47,468 nucleotides of DNA. It comes from a bacterium. GTDB lineage: Bacteria > SZUA-182 > DTGQ01. The translations under genes and the position numbers were made by a program. Of this stretch, positions 6,243-14,663 are shown in pieces. The notes under the pieces are model-generated. The model had not been told where the DNA came from. It saw only the letters and a program-made list of their open reading frames with translations, and did no database searches. Location: the NCBI GenBank assembly GCA_040755755.1, contig JBFLZW010000084.1:1-47468 (forward strand), in the 5' to 3' direction. The number at the start of each line of letters is the position of its first letter. Position 1 is the stretch's first letter.

Positions 6243-9200
6243 ATGAAAGAAATGACCGACAACCCAAAAAATACAGGTTCCTCCCTTCTGGAGGCTGCCA
6301 GAAAACGGATCAGGCGGGAGGATATCTCCTTTGAGCATCTTTATCACCTTGATGACGGCCATGAACTGGCTGTTGTGGTCAGCCATGAGAAAGACCACAG
6401 CCACAGCCAAGAGAAAGGCTACTACCGGATCGTGCTGGCCACCGACATTCCGGGGCCGCTGCTCCTGCACTGGGGAGTGGCCAGGCGGTTTCGCTCCGAA
6501 TGGGTCCTGCCGCCGGAAGAGATACGGCCTGACGGGACGGCTGTTTTCCAAAATGCCGCAGCCCGGACCCCGTTTGCCGACCTGGCAGGCTGCCGGCAAC
6601 TGCACCTTCGGATGAGCGGGCAGGAGGCACCCCTTGGTATTTCCTTTGTGCTCTTTCAGCAGGTTGACCACGGGCAGTGGATCAAGGATCATGGCCGCAA
6701 TTTCACCATTCCGGTCGTTATCCCGCAGGAATACCGGGTGGCTTTCGGCAGTCCTGAACTGGCCACCCTGGCTGAGACCATCATTGACCGGGAGGTCAAC
6801 AGCGGTTCGTGGACCCTGATGCACCGCTTCAACCTCTGTCATGACCTTGTGGACCAGATCGGGAGGGACAACCTCGACGGCCTGGCACTGCTCTTTGTCT
6901 GGCTGCGGTTTTCAGCCATCAGGCAACTGGCCTGGCAGAGAAACTATAACACCAAGCCCAGCGAGCTGAGCCACGCCGAGGACCGCCTGACCCAGAAACT
7001 GGCTGAGCGGTTCACCAGCGCAGGCACCGGAGAGCGCGAACTTATCCGGCTGATGCTGACCACGGTGGGCCGGGGAGGCGAGGGACAGCGGGTCCGCGAT
7101 GAGGTTTTAACCATCATGCACCGCCACGACATCAAGGAGACTTCCGGCCATTTTCTGGAGGAGTGGCATCAGAAGCTCCACAACAACACAACTCCCGACG
7201 ATGTAGTCATCTGCGAGGCCTTTCTGGAGTTTTTGCAGAGCAATGGGAACCGTGACCGATTCTACCAGAGACTCAAAGGGGGCGGGATCACCAAAGAGCG
7301 GCTGGAAAGCTATGAGCGGCCGATCAGGTCTCACCCCGATTTCATGCCGCATCTGAAAGATGCCCTGATCCACGATTTCGAGTATTTTCTGGGGGTCCTC
7401 AAGTCGGTTCACTCCGGCACTGATCTTGGAATTGCCATCCAGGCCGCCCGCTACCTTTTCGATGGCGGGATGCACGGCCTCATGGATTTTATCTGGGCAC
7501 ACCAGGCTGACCCCTGGATGCCGGCAGGCGCCATGGTGGAGAAAATCACCGAAGCCCGAAAGAACCTGACCGGCCGCCTCCAGGGAGGGCCGCCGCCTCA
7601 GGTGCGGGATATGCTCTATCTTGATCTTGCCCTGGAGGATTTCCTGCGGGTCGTGGTGGAGCGGACCTCGTATTCCCGGCTGGAAGGGAATCAGATGGTG
7701 GACTTGACAGGCCTGATTCTTGAAAATCTCATCCTTTCCCGGCAGGATGACGAGCTTTCCGCCATTTTTCACCAATGGAGCCGCCTGCGGCAGATGCCGC
7801 GCTTTGACAGGGAGTGGTCGCTTCGGGCCGAGGCTGCCCTTGGCCGCCTGAGCCGCAACCTCAGCGGCTTTATCGACAGCCTGTATCGCCTCATTCAGCC
7901 CAAGGCCGAGTTTCTCGGACATGCCTTTGGGGCTGATACCTGGACCATCACCCTTTTCAGCGAAGAGGTTGTGCGGGGACGTCCGGCTTTTATCCTGGCT
8001 GTGCTCCTGCGCTCCCTCGATCCAATCCTGCGCCGGAGCGCCAATCTCGGCAACTGGCAGGTTATCAGCCTGAACCGGGTCATAGGCGAGGTGAAAGCGG
8101 TGAAAACCCTGAGATCCATTCAGGCTAAAACCTTTCGCCAGCCAACAATCATCGTGAGCGATCAGATTGACGGCGATGAGAATATTCCGGACGGAGCGAC
8201 TGCGGTCATCACCCCGGATTCGACCGATATCGTCTCCCACGTGGCGATCCGGGCCCGAAATGCGCGGGTTTTGTTTGCCACCTGTTATGAACCTGAGATC
8301 GTCAAACGGCTGAAATCGCTCAAAGGGCAGGTGATTCAACTGAAGGTGGATACCTGCGGTGAGGTGATGATCGAAGAACATCCGAAAGAACGTATTGAAG
8401 CTCCTTCCCTGCGACTGCCAAAGGTCAGGGCACCGCGCTGCCAGCCCGGCTTTACTGCCTATGCGATTCCGATGAGCGATTTCAGCGGGCAGAACGTGGG
8501 GAGTAAATCCAACAACCTGAAACGCCTGCCGGGCAAGGTGCCTGACTGGATCAGCCTTCCCTCGTCAATAGCGCTGCCATACGGAGTGTTTGAAAAGGTC
8601 CTGGATGACGAGCGCAATATCGAGGTATCCGGCCATTACCGGCAATTGAGCAGCCGGATCGATGGGGAGGAAGAGAAAGCCGACCGCACCCTGCTCGATG
8701 AGCTTCAGCGGGCGATCCTGGCCCTCAACGCACCGGATGAACTCATTTCCTCCTTCCGGCGGACCATGGAAGAAGCAGGGCTCCCCTGGCCAGCCACCCC
8801 GCAGGGGGCTGCAAGTTGGGAGGATGCCTGGATGTGCATCAAGAAGGTGTGGGCCTCCAAATGGAACGAACGGGCATACCTGAGCCGCAGGGCACGGGGC
8901 TTTTCCCATAAGGACCTGCATATGGCCGTGCTTATTCAGCGGGTTGTCGAGGCTGAATACAGCTTCGTGATCCATACGGTCAATCCGCTGTCCGGCGACC
9001 GGGACAAGATGTATGCCGAAGCGGTCCTGGGACTTGGAGAGACCCTGGTCGGCGATTATCCCGGCCGTGCCCTCGGCTTTACGTGCGGTAAAGGAGAATG
9101 CTCGCCGCAACTGCTCTCCTTTCCGAGTAAAAGCACGGGCCTTTTTGGCGGCGGCCTGATCTTCCGCTCGGATTTCAGCGGGGAAGACCTTTCAACCTAT

Positions 9201-9458
9201 GCAGGTGCAGGACTCTACAGCAGTATCATGCTCCCGCCGCCCCGCGAAGCTGTCCTTGACTACGCGGGTGAGAAACTGGTGTGGGATGATGCTTTCCGGA
9301 ACGAATTCCTGGCTACTATTTCCCGAATCGGAACAACGATCGAACGGATCTTGGGAGCCCCGCAGGATATTGAAGGGGCCTATTCCAAAGGGCAATATTA
9401 TGTTGTGCAGACCCGGCCACAGGTGGGAGTTGAAAAGGTAGTGGCCAGTGGCCAGTGA
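6243..9458 (+). CDS. Plant-type alpha-glucan water dikinase (GWD)
   Basis: GWD phosphorylates glucosyl residues of starch-like glucan, using ATP and water and releasing AMP and phosphate by way of a phosphohistidine. The 1071-residue protein has a CBM45-like N-terminus (LHWGV..., EWVLPPEEIRPDGT, ARTPF, about 75-125). The GWD core follows: LMHRFNLCHDLVDQ, NYNTKPSELSHAEDRL, GRGGEGQRVRDEVLTIMHRHD, and FLEEWHQKLHNNTTPDDVVI joined to CEAFLEF. The phosphohistidine domain is TPDSTDIVSHVAIRARNARV with H666 as the catalytic residue. The C-terminal nucleotide-binding domain has WASKWNERAYLSRR, FVIHTVNPLSGD, GLGETLVGDYPGRALGF, RSDFSGEDL and GQYYVVQTRPQ. All landmarks of the plant enzyme are present, but only one N-terminal CBM45-like region is seen, against two in plant GWD, and there is no evident transit peptide. 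The ATG at 6255 is an alternative start; GGGGAGGGGGA suits either. The last codons and stop fall in a palindromic repeat. Confidence 0.92.
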   Translation: MKEMTDNPKNTGSSLLEAARKRIRREDISFEHLYHLDDGHELAVVVSHEKDHSHSQEKGYYRIVLATDIPGPLLLHWGVARRFRSEWVLPPEEIRPDGTAVFQNAAARTPFADLAGCRQLHLRMSGQEAPLGISFVLFQQVDHGQWIKDHGRNFTIPVVIPQEYRVAFGSPELATLAETIIDREVNSGSWTLMHRFNLCHDLVDQIGRDNLDGLALLFVWLRFSAIRQLAWQRNYNTKPSELSHAEDRLTQKLAERFTSAGTGERELIRLMLTTVGRGGEGQRVRDEVLTIMHRHDIKETSGHFLEEWHQKLHNNTTPDDVVICEAFLEFLQSNGNRDRFYQRLKGGGITKERLESYERPIRSHPDFMPHLKDALIHDFEYFLGVLKSVHSGTDLGIAIQAARYLFDGGMHGLMDFIWAHQADPWMPAGAMVEKITEARKNLTGRLQGGPPPQVRDMLYLDLALEDFLRVVVERTSYSRLEGNQMVDLTGLILENLILSRQDDELSAIFHQWSRLRQMPRFDREWSLRAEAALGRLSRNLSGFIDSLYRLIQPKAEFLGHAFGADTWTITLFSEEVVRGRPAFILAVLLRSLDPILRRSANLGNWQVISLNRVIGEVKAVKTLRSIQAKTFRQPTIIVSDQIDGDENIPDGATAVITPDSTDIVSHVAIRARNARVLFATCYEPEIVKRLKSLKGQVIQLKVDTCGEVMIEEHPKERIEAPSLRLPKVRAPRCQPGFTAYAIPMSDFSGQNVGSKSNNLKRLPGKVPDWISLPSSIALPYGVFEKVLDDERNIEVSGHYRQLSSRIDGEEEKADRTLLDELQRAILALNAPDELISSFRRTMEEAGLPWPATPQGAASWEDAWMCIKKVWASKWNERAYLSRRARGFSHKDLHMAVLIQRVVEAEYSFVIHTVNPLSGDRDKMYAEAVLGLGETLVGDYPGRALGFTCGKGECSPQLLSFPSKSTGLFGGGLIFRSDFSGEDLSTYAGAGLYSSIMLPPPREAVLDYAGEKLVWDDAFRNEFLATISRIGTTIERILGAPQDIEGAYSKGQYYVVQTRPQVGVEKVVASGQ

Positions 9459-9470
9459 TCACTGGTCACT
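9447..9470. repeat. 24-bp palindromic repeat overlapping the dikinase stop codon
   Basis: AGTGGCCAGTGA and TCACTGGTCACT form an inverted repeat with one mismatch and no loop. The TGA at 9456-9458 that ends the dikinase lies inside it, so its last residues (ASGQ) are repeat-encoded. It belongs to the TGGCCAGTGG family also seen at 5374-5427 and 10923-10997. Confidence 0.75.
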
Positions 9471-9612
9471 TCTCTGCCCGTTTATCCTGTCATTCCCTGT
9501 CGATACGAAATAGTGACCTTTTGTTCAAAATCTATGCTACAATAAGACCTCTCTGGAGCCAAAACCACACGATGCAGGAACGGAACAATTTGCATAAAAG
9601 GAGCAATGTGGC

Positions 9613-10917
9613 ATGAGTAGACCGGAAAAGATGATCATCTACAACCTGTTTCCCCTTCTGGCTGGAAAATTTTCTGACTGGGAAAAACATCTCGATCGAG
9701 CTTCCCAAATGGGTTTCAACTGGATTTTCGTCAATCCCATTCAACGCCCTGGAACGTCAGGCAGTATTTACGGTATAGCGGATTACGCCGATATTAATCC
9801 CCTGCTGATCGATCAGAAGAGCAGCTTAAGTCCTCAGGAGCAGGTCAAGGAAGTCACCAGGACGGCAGGCAGGCTTGGCCTTCGAATGATGGTGGATCTG
9901 GTTATCAATCATTGCAGCGTGGATTCCGACCTCTTGAAGCTGCACCCCGAATGGTTTCTCTGGGAGTCCAAGGGGCATGTTGCTCATCCTTTTGCTGACG
10001 AAAATGGGAAAAAGGTGGTCTGGATGGACCTGGCTCAGTTCGACCTCAAACATACCAGGGACAAGGAAGGTGTTTTTCACTATTTCTTCGGGGTGGTGAA
10101 GTCTCTGGTAGAGCTTGGCTTTACCGGATTTCGCTGCGATGCAGCCTACCAGGTTCCCCGGAATCTGTGGGAGCGGCTCATTCGTGAAACCAGGAAACTG
10201 TATCCGGATGTGCTCTTTTTTGCCGAAACCCTCGGATGTCCGCCGGATCTGACCAGAAACACCGCCAGTGCCGGTTTCGATTACATCTTCAACAGCTCCA
10301 AATGGTGGGATTTCAACAGCCAGTGGCTGATGCAGCAATATGATCTCACCCGGGATATTGCCCCCTCAATCGGCTTCCCTGAGAGTCACGATACAATAAG
10401 GCTCTGTGAGGAGCTCAAGGGCAATATCGACGGACTGAAGCAGCGGTATCTGTTTGCCGCGCTTTTTTCCGGCGGGGTCATGATGCCCATCGGCTTTGAA
10501 TTCGGCTTTCGCAAAAAGCTCCATGTAGCCAAAACCAGGCCTGAAGACTGGGAGGAGACAGACATCGATCTGACTTCCTTCATCACCGCAGTCAACAGGA
10601 TCAAGGCAGCACATGCAATCTTTCAGGAGGATGCTCCCACCGAGATACACCATCATGAAGACAATCATCATGTTTTACTCATGTGGAAAGCATCTACCAG
10701 TGACCGGGAAGAATCGCTGGTCATTCTCAATAAGGATATTCATAACAGGCAGCATTTTCGCACGGAAAGCCTGCAAAAATTCATTCAATCAGGGGCTCCG
10801 CTCAAGGATATCTCCCCGGAATTCACCCTGGATTACATTCCTGTGCCATTTGCCTATGACCTTCGGCCCGGCCAGGGTATTGTGCTGATCACCTCACGGG
10901 ATGCTGTTGCGGGGTGA
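9613..10917 (+). CDS. GH13 (alpha-amylase family) glycoside hydrolase or transglycosylase
   Basis: This 434-residue protein is a compact (beta/alpha)8 GH13 enzyme acting on alpha-glucans. The four conserved regions are visible: DLVINH (95-100), GFRCDAAYQVP with nucleophile D176, FFAETLG with acid/base E205, and FPESHDT with stabiliser D260. Near the N-terminus SIYGIADYADINP resembles the substrate-lid segment of amylases and maltosyltransferases. There is no signal peptide, so it works in the cytoplasm on internal glucan. The GlgE nucleophile motif (RVDNPH) is absent, so it is not a standard GlgE. The exact specificity (hydrolysis or transfer) cannot be read. AGGAGCAATGTGGC precedes the ATG. 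It lies 154 bp after the dikinase and 96 bp before the debranching enzyme, with palindromic repeats in both gaps. Confidence 0.85.
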   Translation: MSRPEKMIIYNLFPLLAGKFSDWEKHLDRASQMGFNWIFVNPIQRPGTSGSIYGIADYADINPLLIDQKSSLSPQEQVKEVTRTAGRLGLRMMVDLVINHCSVDSDLLKLHPEWFLWESKGHVAHPFADENGKKVVWMDLAQFDLKHTRDKEGVFHYFFGVVKSLVELGFTGFRCDAAYQVPRNLWERLIRETRKLYPDVLFFAETLGCPPDLTRNTASAGFDYIFNSSKWWDFNSQWLMQQYDLTRDIAPSIGFPESHDTIRLCEELKGNIDGLKQRYLFAALFSGGVMMPIGFEFGFRKKLHVAKTRPEDWEETDIDLTSFITAVNRIKAAHAIFQEDAPTEIHHHEDNHHVLLMWKASTSDREESLVILNKDIHNRQHFRTESLQKFIQSGAPLKDISPEFTLDYIPVPFAYDLRPGQGIVLITSRDAVAG

Positions 10918-10922
10918 AAAGA

Positions 10923-10997
10923 AGTGGTCAGTGGAAGGTGTCCCTGCATTAGGGGCGAGGGAGAAAAGGTGCCCCTGGCCCCTGGCCACTGACCACT
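10923..10997. repeat. Repeat element with perfect 12-bp inverted ends
   Basis: AGTGGTCAGTGG (10923-10934) is the exact reverse complement of CCACTGACCACT (10986-10997). The 75-bp element fills most of the gap between the GH13 gene and the debranching-enzyme gene. It looks like a small REP/MITE-like unit of the same family as 9447-9470. Confidence 0.75.
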
Positions 10998-11013
10998 AAA
11001 CTGAGACTGTCCT

Positions 11014-13203
11014 ATGGAGCATGCCACAGCCGGAAATATTTTCCCCAGTCCGCCCATCAGGAGAATGTCCTGGGCAAGGGCTGAAACCGATTCAAGCCCG
11101 CTTCTCAACCGCGAATGGCTGGTAGCCAATGGCCTTGGCGGCTACGCATCGGCTACTGTTTCCGGGGTATGCACCCGGAAATATCACGGCCTCCTGATTG
11201 CGGCTCTGCCTGCTCGCCGGGGCCGACTGGTGATGCTTACCAATCTTTTGGAAGAGATAGCGTTTACTGACGGCAGGGTGGTCGAATTGGGAAATGAGGA
11301 GCGGGCCGAAGGAAATTTTTGGAAAGAGGGCTTGGAAGAGGACTCTTCGCGAGAGAAACCGCCGGGAGAAAACCCTCCGTCAGGGAATCATCCCGGAGGA
11401 AAGCTGCATCTGCCCGGAGCCGGGTTTCTTCGGGAATTCAGGCTTGAGAGCGGGCTTCCCGTGTGGCGCTTCGAAGTGGAGGGGCTGGTTGTTGAGAAAA
11501 GAGTTTTCCTTTCCTACCTGCACAATACCGTCTTTATCAATTACCGGCTGATTTCAGGCAGCAGGCCGTTCCGGCTTCGGCTTCGGCCCTTCATGCACTT
11601 TCGTCCGATCCATGACGAGGTGGATACAAGCCTTCAGACCCCTTATACTATGAAGGTCATGAGGAACTGGATCGAGATCAGGGCGGATGGAGATTTCCCC
11701 TCGCTCCGCCTCGTGCTGCATGGCCGGGAGAACTCACTGAATCTGATTGGCAGGGGATTCAGAGGTGTCTATTACCGGGTTGAGCACGAGCGGGGCTACC
11801 CCTGCCTGGGCACGCTCTGGGGTCCTGGCTCCCTGGAGGCAGCGATGGGAAATGACGGTGATAACAGTGGTGATGAAGTAGCGCTGATGGCCTCCACGGA
11901 AAGCTGGGAGGTTATGCTGGCCCAAAAGTCCCGGGAAGCCTTCAGGTCGGAGATCGAGCGGCGGCAGCGGCTTCTGGCCGCAGCCTGGCCGCAGGTGCGG
12001 TCAGGCCCGGCATCGGAGCTCGTCCTTGCGGCTGACCAGTTCATCGTCACTCCCGGCTTCCGGATAGCTGATAACGCCCCAGACCTTGCCACGACCGATG
12101 AGCGGGGGCGTACCATTATGGCGGGTTATCACTGGTTTACCGACTGGGGCCGCGACACCATGATCAGCCTTGAGGGGCTCACCCTGATCACCGGACGTCA
12201 GGCCGAGGCAGCATATATCCTGCAAAGCTTTGCCCGCCACATTCGCCACGGCCTCATTCCCAATGTTTTTCCCGAAGGCCGGTCACAGGGAGAGTATAAC
12301 ACGGCTGATGCCACCCTCTGGTTCTTCCAGGCCCTTTCGGACTATCTTCTGGTCAGCGGGGACCAGTCTATGCTGAGTAATCTCCTGCCCCTGCTTTTTG
12401 AAATCGTCAATCATCACCTGGCCGGAACCTGCTTTGGCATCGGCGTCGATCCGGGAGACGGGCTTCTGAGACAGGGCGAGGCCGGCTATCAGCTCACCTG
12501 GATGGATGCCAAGGTGGGCGACTGGGTAGTTACTCCGCGACGCGGCAAAGCGGTTGAGATCAATGCGCTCTGGTACAATGCCCTGTGCCTCCTGGGGCAG
12601 TGGGTGACAAGGGAGCGGGGGGCAAAGGAAGCCCAACCGATTGCCAGACTGGCCGAATGGGTCTATGATTCCTTTAACCGCCGTTTCTGGTATGAGGAAG
12701 GAAATTACCTGTATGATGTCGTTGATGGTGAAGCCGGTGATGACGCCTCACTTCGCCCCAATCAGATTCTGGCCATATCCCTGCCCAATCCGGTGCTCGA
12801 TCCCGACCGGTGGGAATCTGTCCTCCAAACCGTCCGAAAGGAGCTTCTCACCCCCTTCGGGCTGAGGTCCCTGGCTCCCGGACATCCGGACTACCGGCAA
12901 AGATGCTGCGGAGACATCCGGCAACGCGATGCAGCCTATCATCAGGGAACTGTCTGGTCCTGGCTCATCGGCCCCTTCATCGACGCCTGGCTCAAGGTTT
13001 ACCCTGATGACCGGTCAGGAGGCAGGCACTTTCTCGATGGATTGATCGCTCACCTCGATGATGCCTGCCTTGGATCGATCAGCGAGATTTTCGATGCAGA
13101 GCCGCCATTCAATTGCAGAGGATGCGTGTCGCAGGCCTGGAGCGTCGCTCAAATGCTTCACTGCTGGGTGAAAACCACCGCCAGTGGCCGAAACACCACA
13201 TGA
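11014..13203 (+). CDS. Glycogen debranching enzyme (amylo-alpha-1,6-glucosidase type, GH133)
   Basis: A 729-residue protein in two parts. The N-terminal bacterial/archaeal GDE domain (about 25-300) shows NREWLVANGLGGYASATVSG, TRKYHGLLIAALPARRG and LVMLTNLLEEI. The C-terminal (alpha/alpha)6 amylo-alpha-1,6-glucosidase domain (about 330-720) shows GYHWFTDWGRDTMISLEGL (DWGRD at 377-381), GLIPNVFPEG, ADATLWFFQAL, VEINALWYNAL and LRPNQILAISLP. It should release glucose from alpha-1,6 branch stubs of glycogen-like polymer in the cytoplasm. A low-complexity Glu/Pro/Gly insert lies at about 105-130. No strong ribosome binding site precedes the ATG, and a start a few codons downstream near 11065 is possible. 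A separate GlgX-type debrancher survives only as a fragment at 861-1199, so this enzyme may be the working one here. Confidence 0.9.
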   Translation: MEHATAGNIFPSPPIRRMSWARAETDSSPLLNREWLVANGLGGYASATVSGVCTRKYHGLLIAALPARRGRLVMLTNLLEEIAFTDGRVVELGNEERAEGNFWKEGLEEDSSREKPPGENPPSGNHPGGKLHLPGAGFLREFRLESGLPVWRFEVEGLVVEKRVFLSYLHNTVFINYRLISGSRPFRLRLRPFMHFRPIHDEVDTSLQTPYTMKVMRNWIEIRADGDFPSLRLVLHGRENSLNLIGRGFRGVYYRVEHERGYPCLGTLWGPGSLEAAMGNDGDNSGDEVALMASTESWEVMLAQKSREAFRSEIERRQRLLAAAWPQVRSGPASELVLAADQFIVTPGFRIADNAPDLATTDERGRTIMAGYHWFTDWGRDTMISLEGLTLITGRQAEAAYILQSFARHIRHGLIPNVFPEGRSQGEYNTADATLWFFQALSDYLLVSGDQSMLSNLLPLLFEIVNHHLAGTCFGIGVDPGDGLLRQGEAGYQLTWMDAKVGDWVVTPRRGKAVEINALWYNALCLLGQWVTRERGAKEAQPIARLAEWVYDSFNRRFWYEEGNYLYDVVDGEAGDDASLRPNQILAISLPNPVLDPDRWESVLQTVRKELLTPFGLRSLAPGHPDYRQRCCGDIRQRDAAYHQGTVWSWLIGPFIDAWLKVYPDDRSGGRHFLDGLIAHLDDACLGSISEIFDAEPPFNCRGCVSQAWSVAQMLHCWVKTTASGRNTT

Positions 13204-13248
13204 AAAAGGGGAAATGGGGAACCCGTTGAGTTATTCTCTCATGCTTTT

Positions 13249-13292
13249 CTCTGTGCCTTTGCTTTTCTGTGCCTCTGTGCCTGAGTAGTTTT
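13249..13292. repeat. Dispersed TGTGCCTTTGTG-type repeat, copy 2
   Basis: CTCTGTGCCTTTG and CTGTGCCTCTGTGCCTGAG are followed by TAGTT, the same ending as copy 1 at 4047-4108. It lies between the debranching enzyme and alcohol dehydrogenase genes and may break co-transcription. Confidence 0.6.
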
Positions 13293-13368
13293 CCATAACC
13301 AACTGATAAACATAGAGCTAATCCTGATAACTTCAGGTAATGCCTTAATCAGATAAGGAGATTAAACC

Positions 13369-14583
13369 ATGCAAGCTGTTGTTTTTCATTCAATCGGTGA
13401 TATTCGCCTTGAAGATGTGCCTGAGCCGATGATTCAGAAACCTACCGATGCCATCGTGAGACTCACGGCCACTTCGATCTGCGGGACGGACCTGCACATG
13501 ATTCGCGGCACAATGGGTGTGATGGAGCCGGGCACGATCATGGGCCATGAGGGTGTCGGCATTGTCGAGGATATCGGCTCCGATGTCAGGAACCTGAGCA
13601 TCGGCGACCGGGTCGTTATTCCATCCACGATTGCCTGTGGTTATTGTGCCTACTGCCGGGCCGGTTATTACGCCCAGTGCGACAATGCCAACCCGAACGG
13701 GAAGCGGGCCGGGACCGCCTTTTTCGGGGGGCCGAAGATGTCCGGACCCTTCCACGGTCTTCAGGCCGAACGGGCCCGTATTCCCTTTGCCAACGTCGGA
13801 CTGCAGAAGATCCCCGAAGGGATGACGGACGAGGAAGCCATTCTGATTTCCGATGCCTTTCCTACGGGCTATTTTGGGGCAAAACTGGCTGAAATCAAAG
13901 CCGGTGATACCGTTGCCGTCTTCGGATGCGGGGTCGTTGGCCAAATGGCCATTGCCAGTGCCAAACTCCTGGGAGCCGGCCGTATTCTGGCTGTGGACCA
14001 TATTCCTTCCCGGCTCCAGATGGCCAGGGATCAGGGGGCTGAGATCATTGACTTCAATGCCGAGGATCCGGTTGAAACAATCCTGAATCTCACCGGCGGC
14101 ATCGGCGTTGACCGGATAATCGATGCAGTCGGGGTCGATGCCCAGCGTCCGCAGCGGGGCCCGGCAGCAGCGAAGGCCGACCAAAAGTCCGAGCAGTTCC
14201 GGTGGGAGATCCGGCAGGTCGCTCCCCATGCCAATCCGCGCGGCGAGCTCTGGAAGCCGGGAGATGCACCCTCGCAGGCACTTGAGTGGGAAGTGGAAGC
14301 CCTGGACAAGGCGGGAACACTCTCTGTTATCGGGGTTTATCCAGAGACGGTCTGCTTCTTCCCCTTCGGTGTCTCGATGAATAAAAACATCACCGTGAAC
14401 ATGGGAAACTGCAATCACCGCAAGTATATTCCGATGCTCATAGACATAGTCGAAAGCGGCATTATCGATCTGCCGGAGCTTCCCACTCAGGTTGAGCCTT
14501 TCAGCAAAATTATCGATGCCTACAGGGCCTTTGACCTGCGGGAGCCGGGCTGGATCAAAGTGGAGCTGGTGTTTGGCAGATGA
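13369..14583 (+). CDS. Zinc-dependent alcohol dehydrogenase, GSH-independent formaldehyde dehydrogenase-like (MDR family)
   Basis: This 404-residue medium-chain dehydrogenase oxidises an alcohol or aldehyde hydrate with NAD(P). The catalytic zinc site is shown by SICGTDLHM and IMGHEGVGIVEDIG. The structural zinc loop reads CGYCAYCRAGYYAQC (four Cys). The cofactor-binding Rossmann turn is FGCGVVG, with D in LAVDHIP favouring NAD(H). An insertion at about 255-305 (PQRGPAAAKADQKSEQ onwards) is typical of the glutathione-independent formaldehyde dehydrogenase / alcohol dehydrogenase subgroup. AAGGAGATTAAACC precedes the ATG. It follows the glucan genes after 165 bp and a repeat, so it may be a separate unit. 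The true substrate is not readable. Confidence 0.88.
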   Translation: MQAVVFHSIGDIRLEDVPEPMIQKPTDAIVRLTATSICGTDLHMIRGTMGVMEPGTIMGHEGVGIVEDIGSDVRNLSIGDRVVIPSTIACGYCAYCRAGYYAQCDNANPNGKRAGTAFFGGPKMSGPFHGLQAERARIPFANVGLQKIPEGMTDEEAILISDAFPTGYFGAKLAEIKAGDTVAVFGCGVVGQMAIASAKLLGAGRILAVDHIPSRLQMARDQGAEIIDFNAEDPVETILNLTGGIGVDRIIDAVGVDAQRPQRGPAAAKADQKSEQFRWEIRQVAPHANPRGELWKPGDAPSQALEWEVEALDKAGTLSVIGVYPETVCFFPFGVSMNKNITVNMGNCNHRKYIPMLIDIVESGIIDLPELPTQVEPFSKIIDAYRAFDLREPGWIKVELVFGR

Positions 14584-14631
14584 ATCAAGGGCTCATGATG
14601 GCGATTGACTGCCAATAGCATTGAGCTGAAG

Positions 14632-14659
14632 GGGGAGGACATCTTATCCTCCCCTTTTT
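14632..14659 (+). terminator. Rho-independent terminator after the alcohol dehydrogenase
   Basis: GGGGAGGA (14632-14639) pairs with TCCTCCCC (14647-14654) and TTTTT follows. It sits just before the convergent end of the hydrogenase-like gene at 14664. Confidence 0.85.
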
Positions 14660-14663
14660 CCCC

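Noticed and set aside
7107-8381. Long minus-strand open frame of 424 codons
   Set aside because: It is the shadow of the glucan dikinase, whose plus-strand translation matches a known family throughout.
9613-10917. GH13 protein as GlgE maltosyltransferase
   Set aside because: The GlgE nucleophile region (RVDNPH) is absent; the region reads GFRCDAAYQVP, so only GH13 family is claimed.
13390-14418. Minus-strand open frame of 342 codons
   Set aside because: Shadow of the alcohol dehydrogenase; no family likeness.
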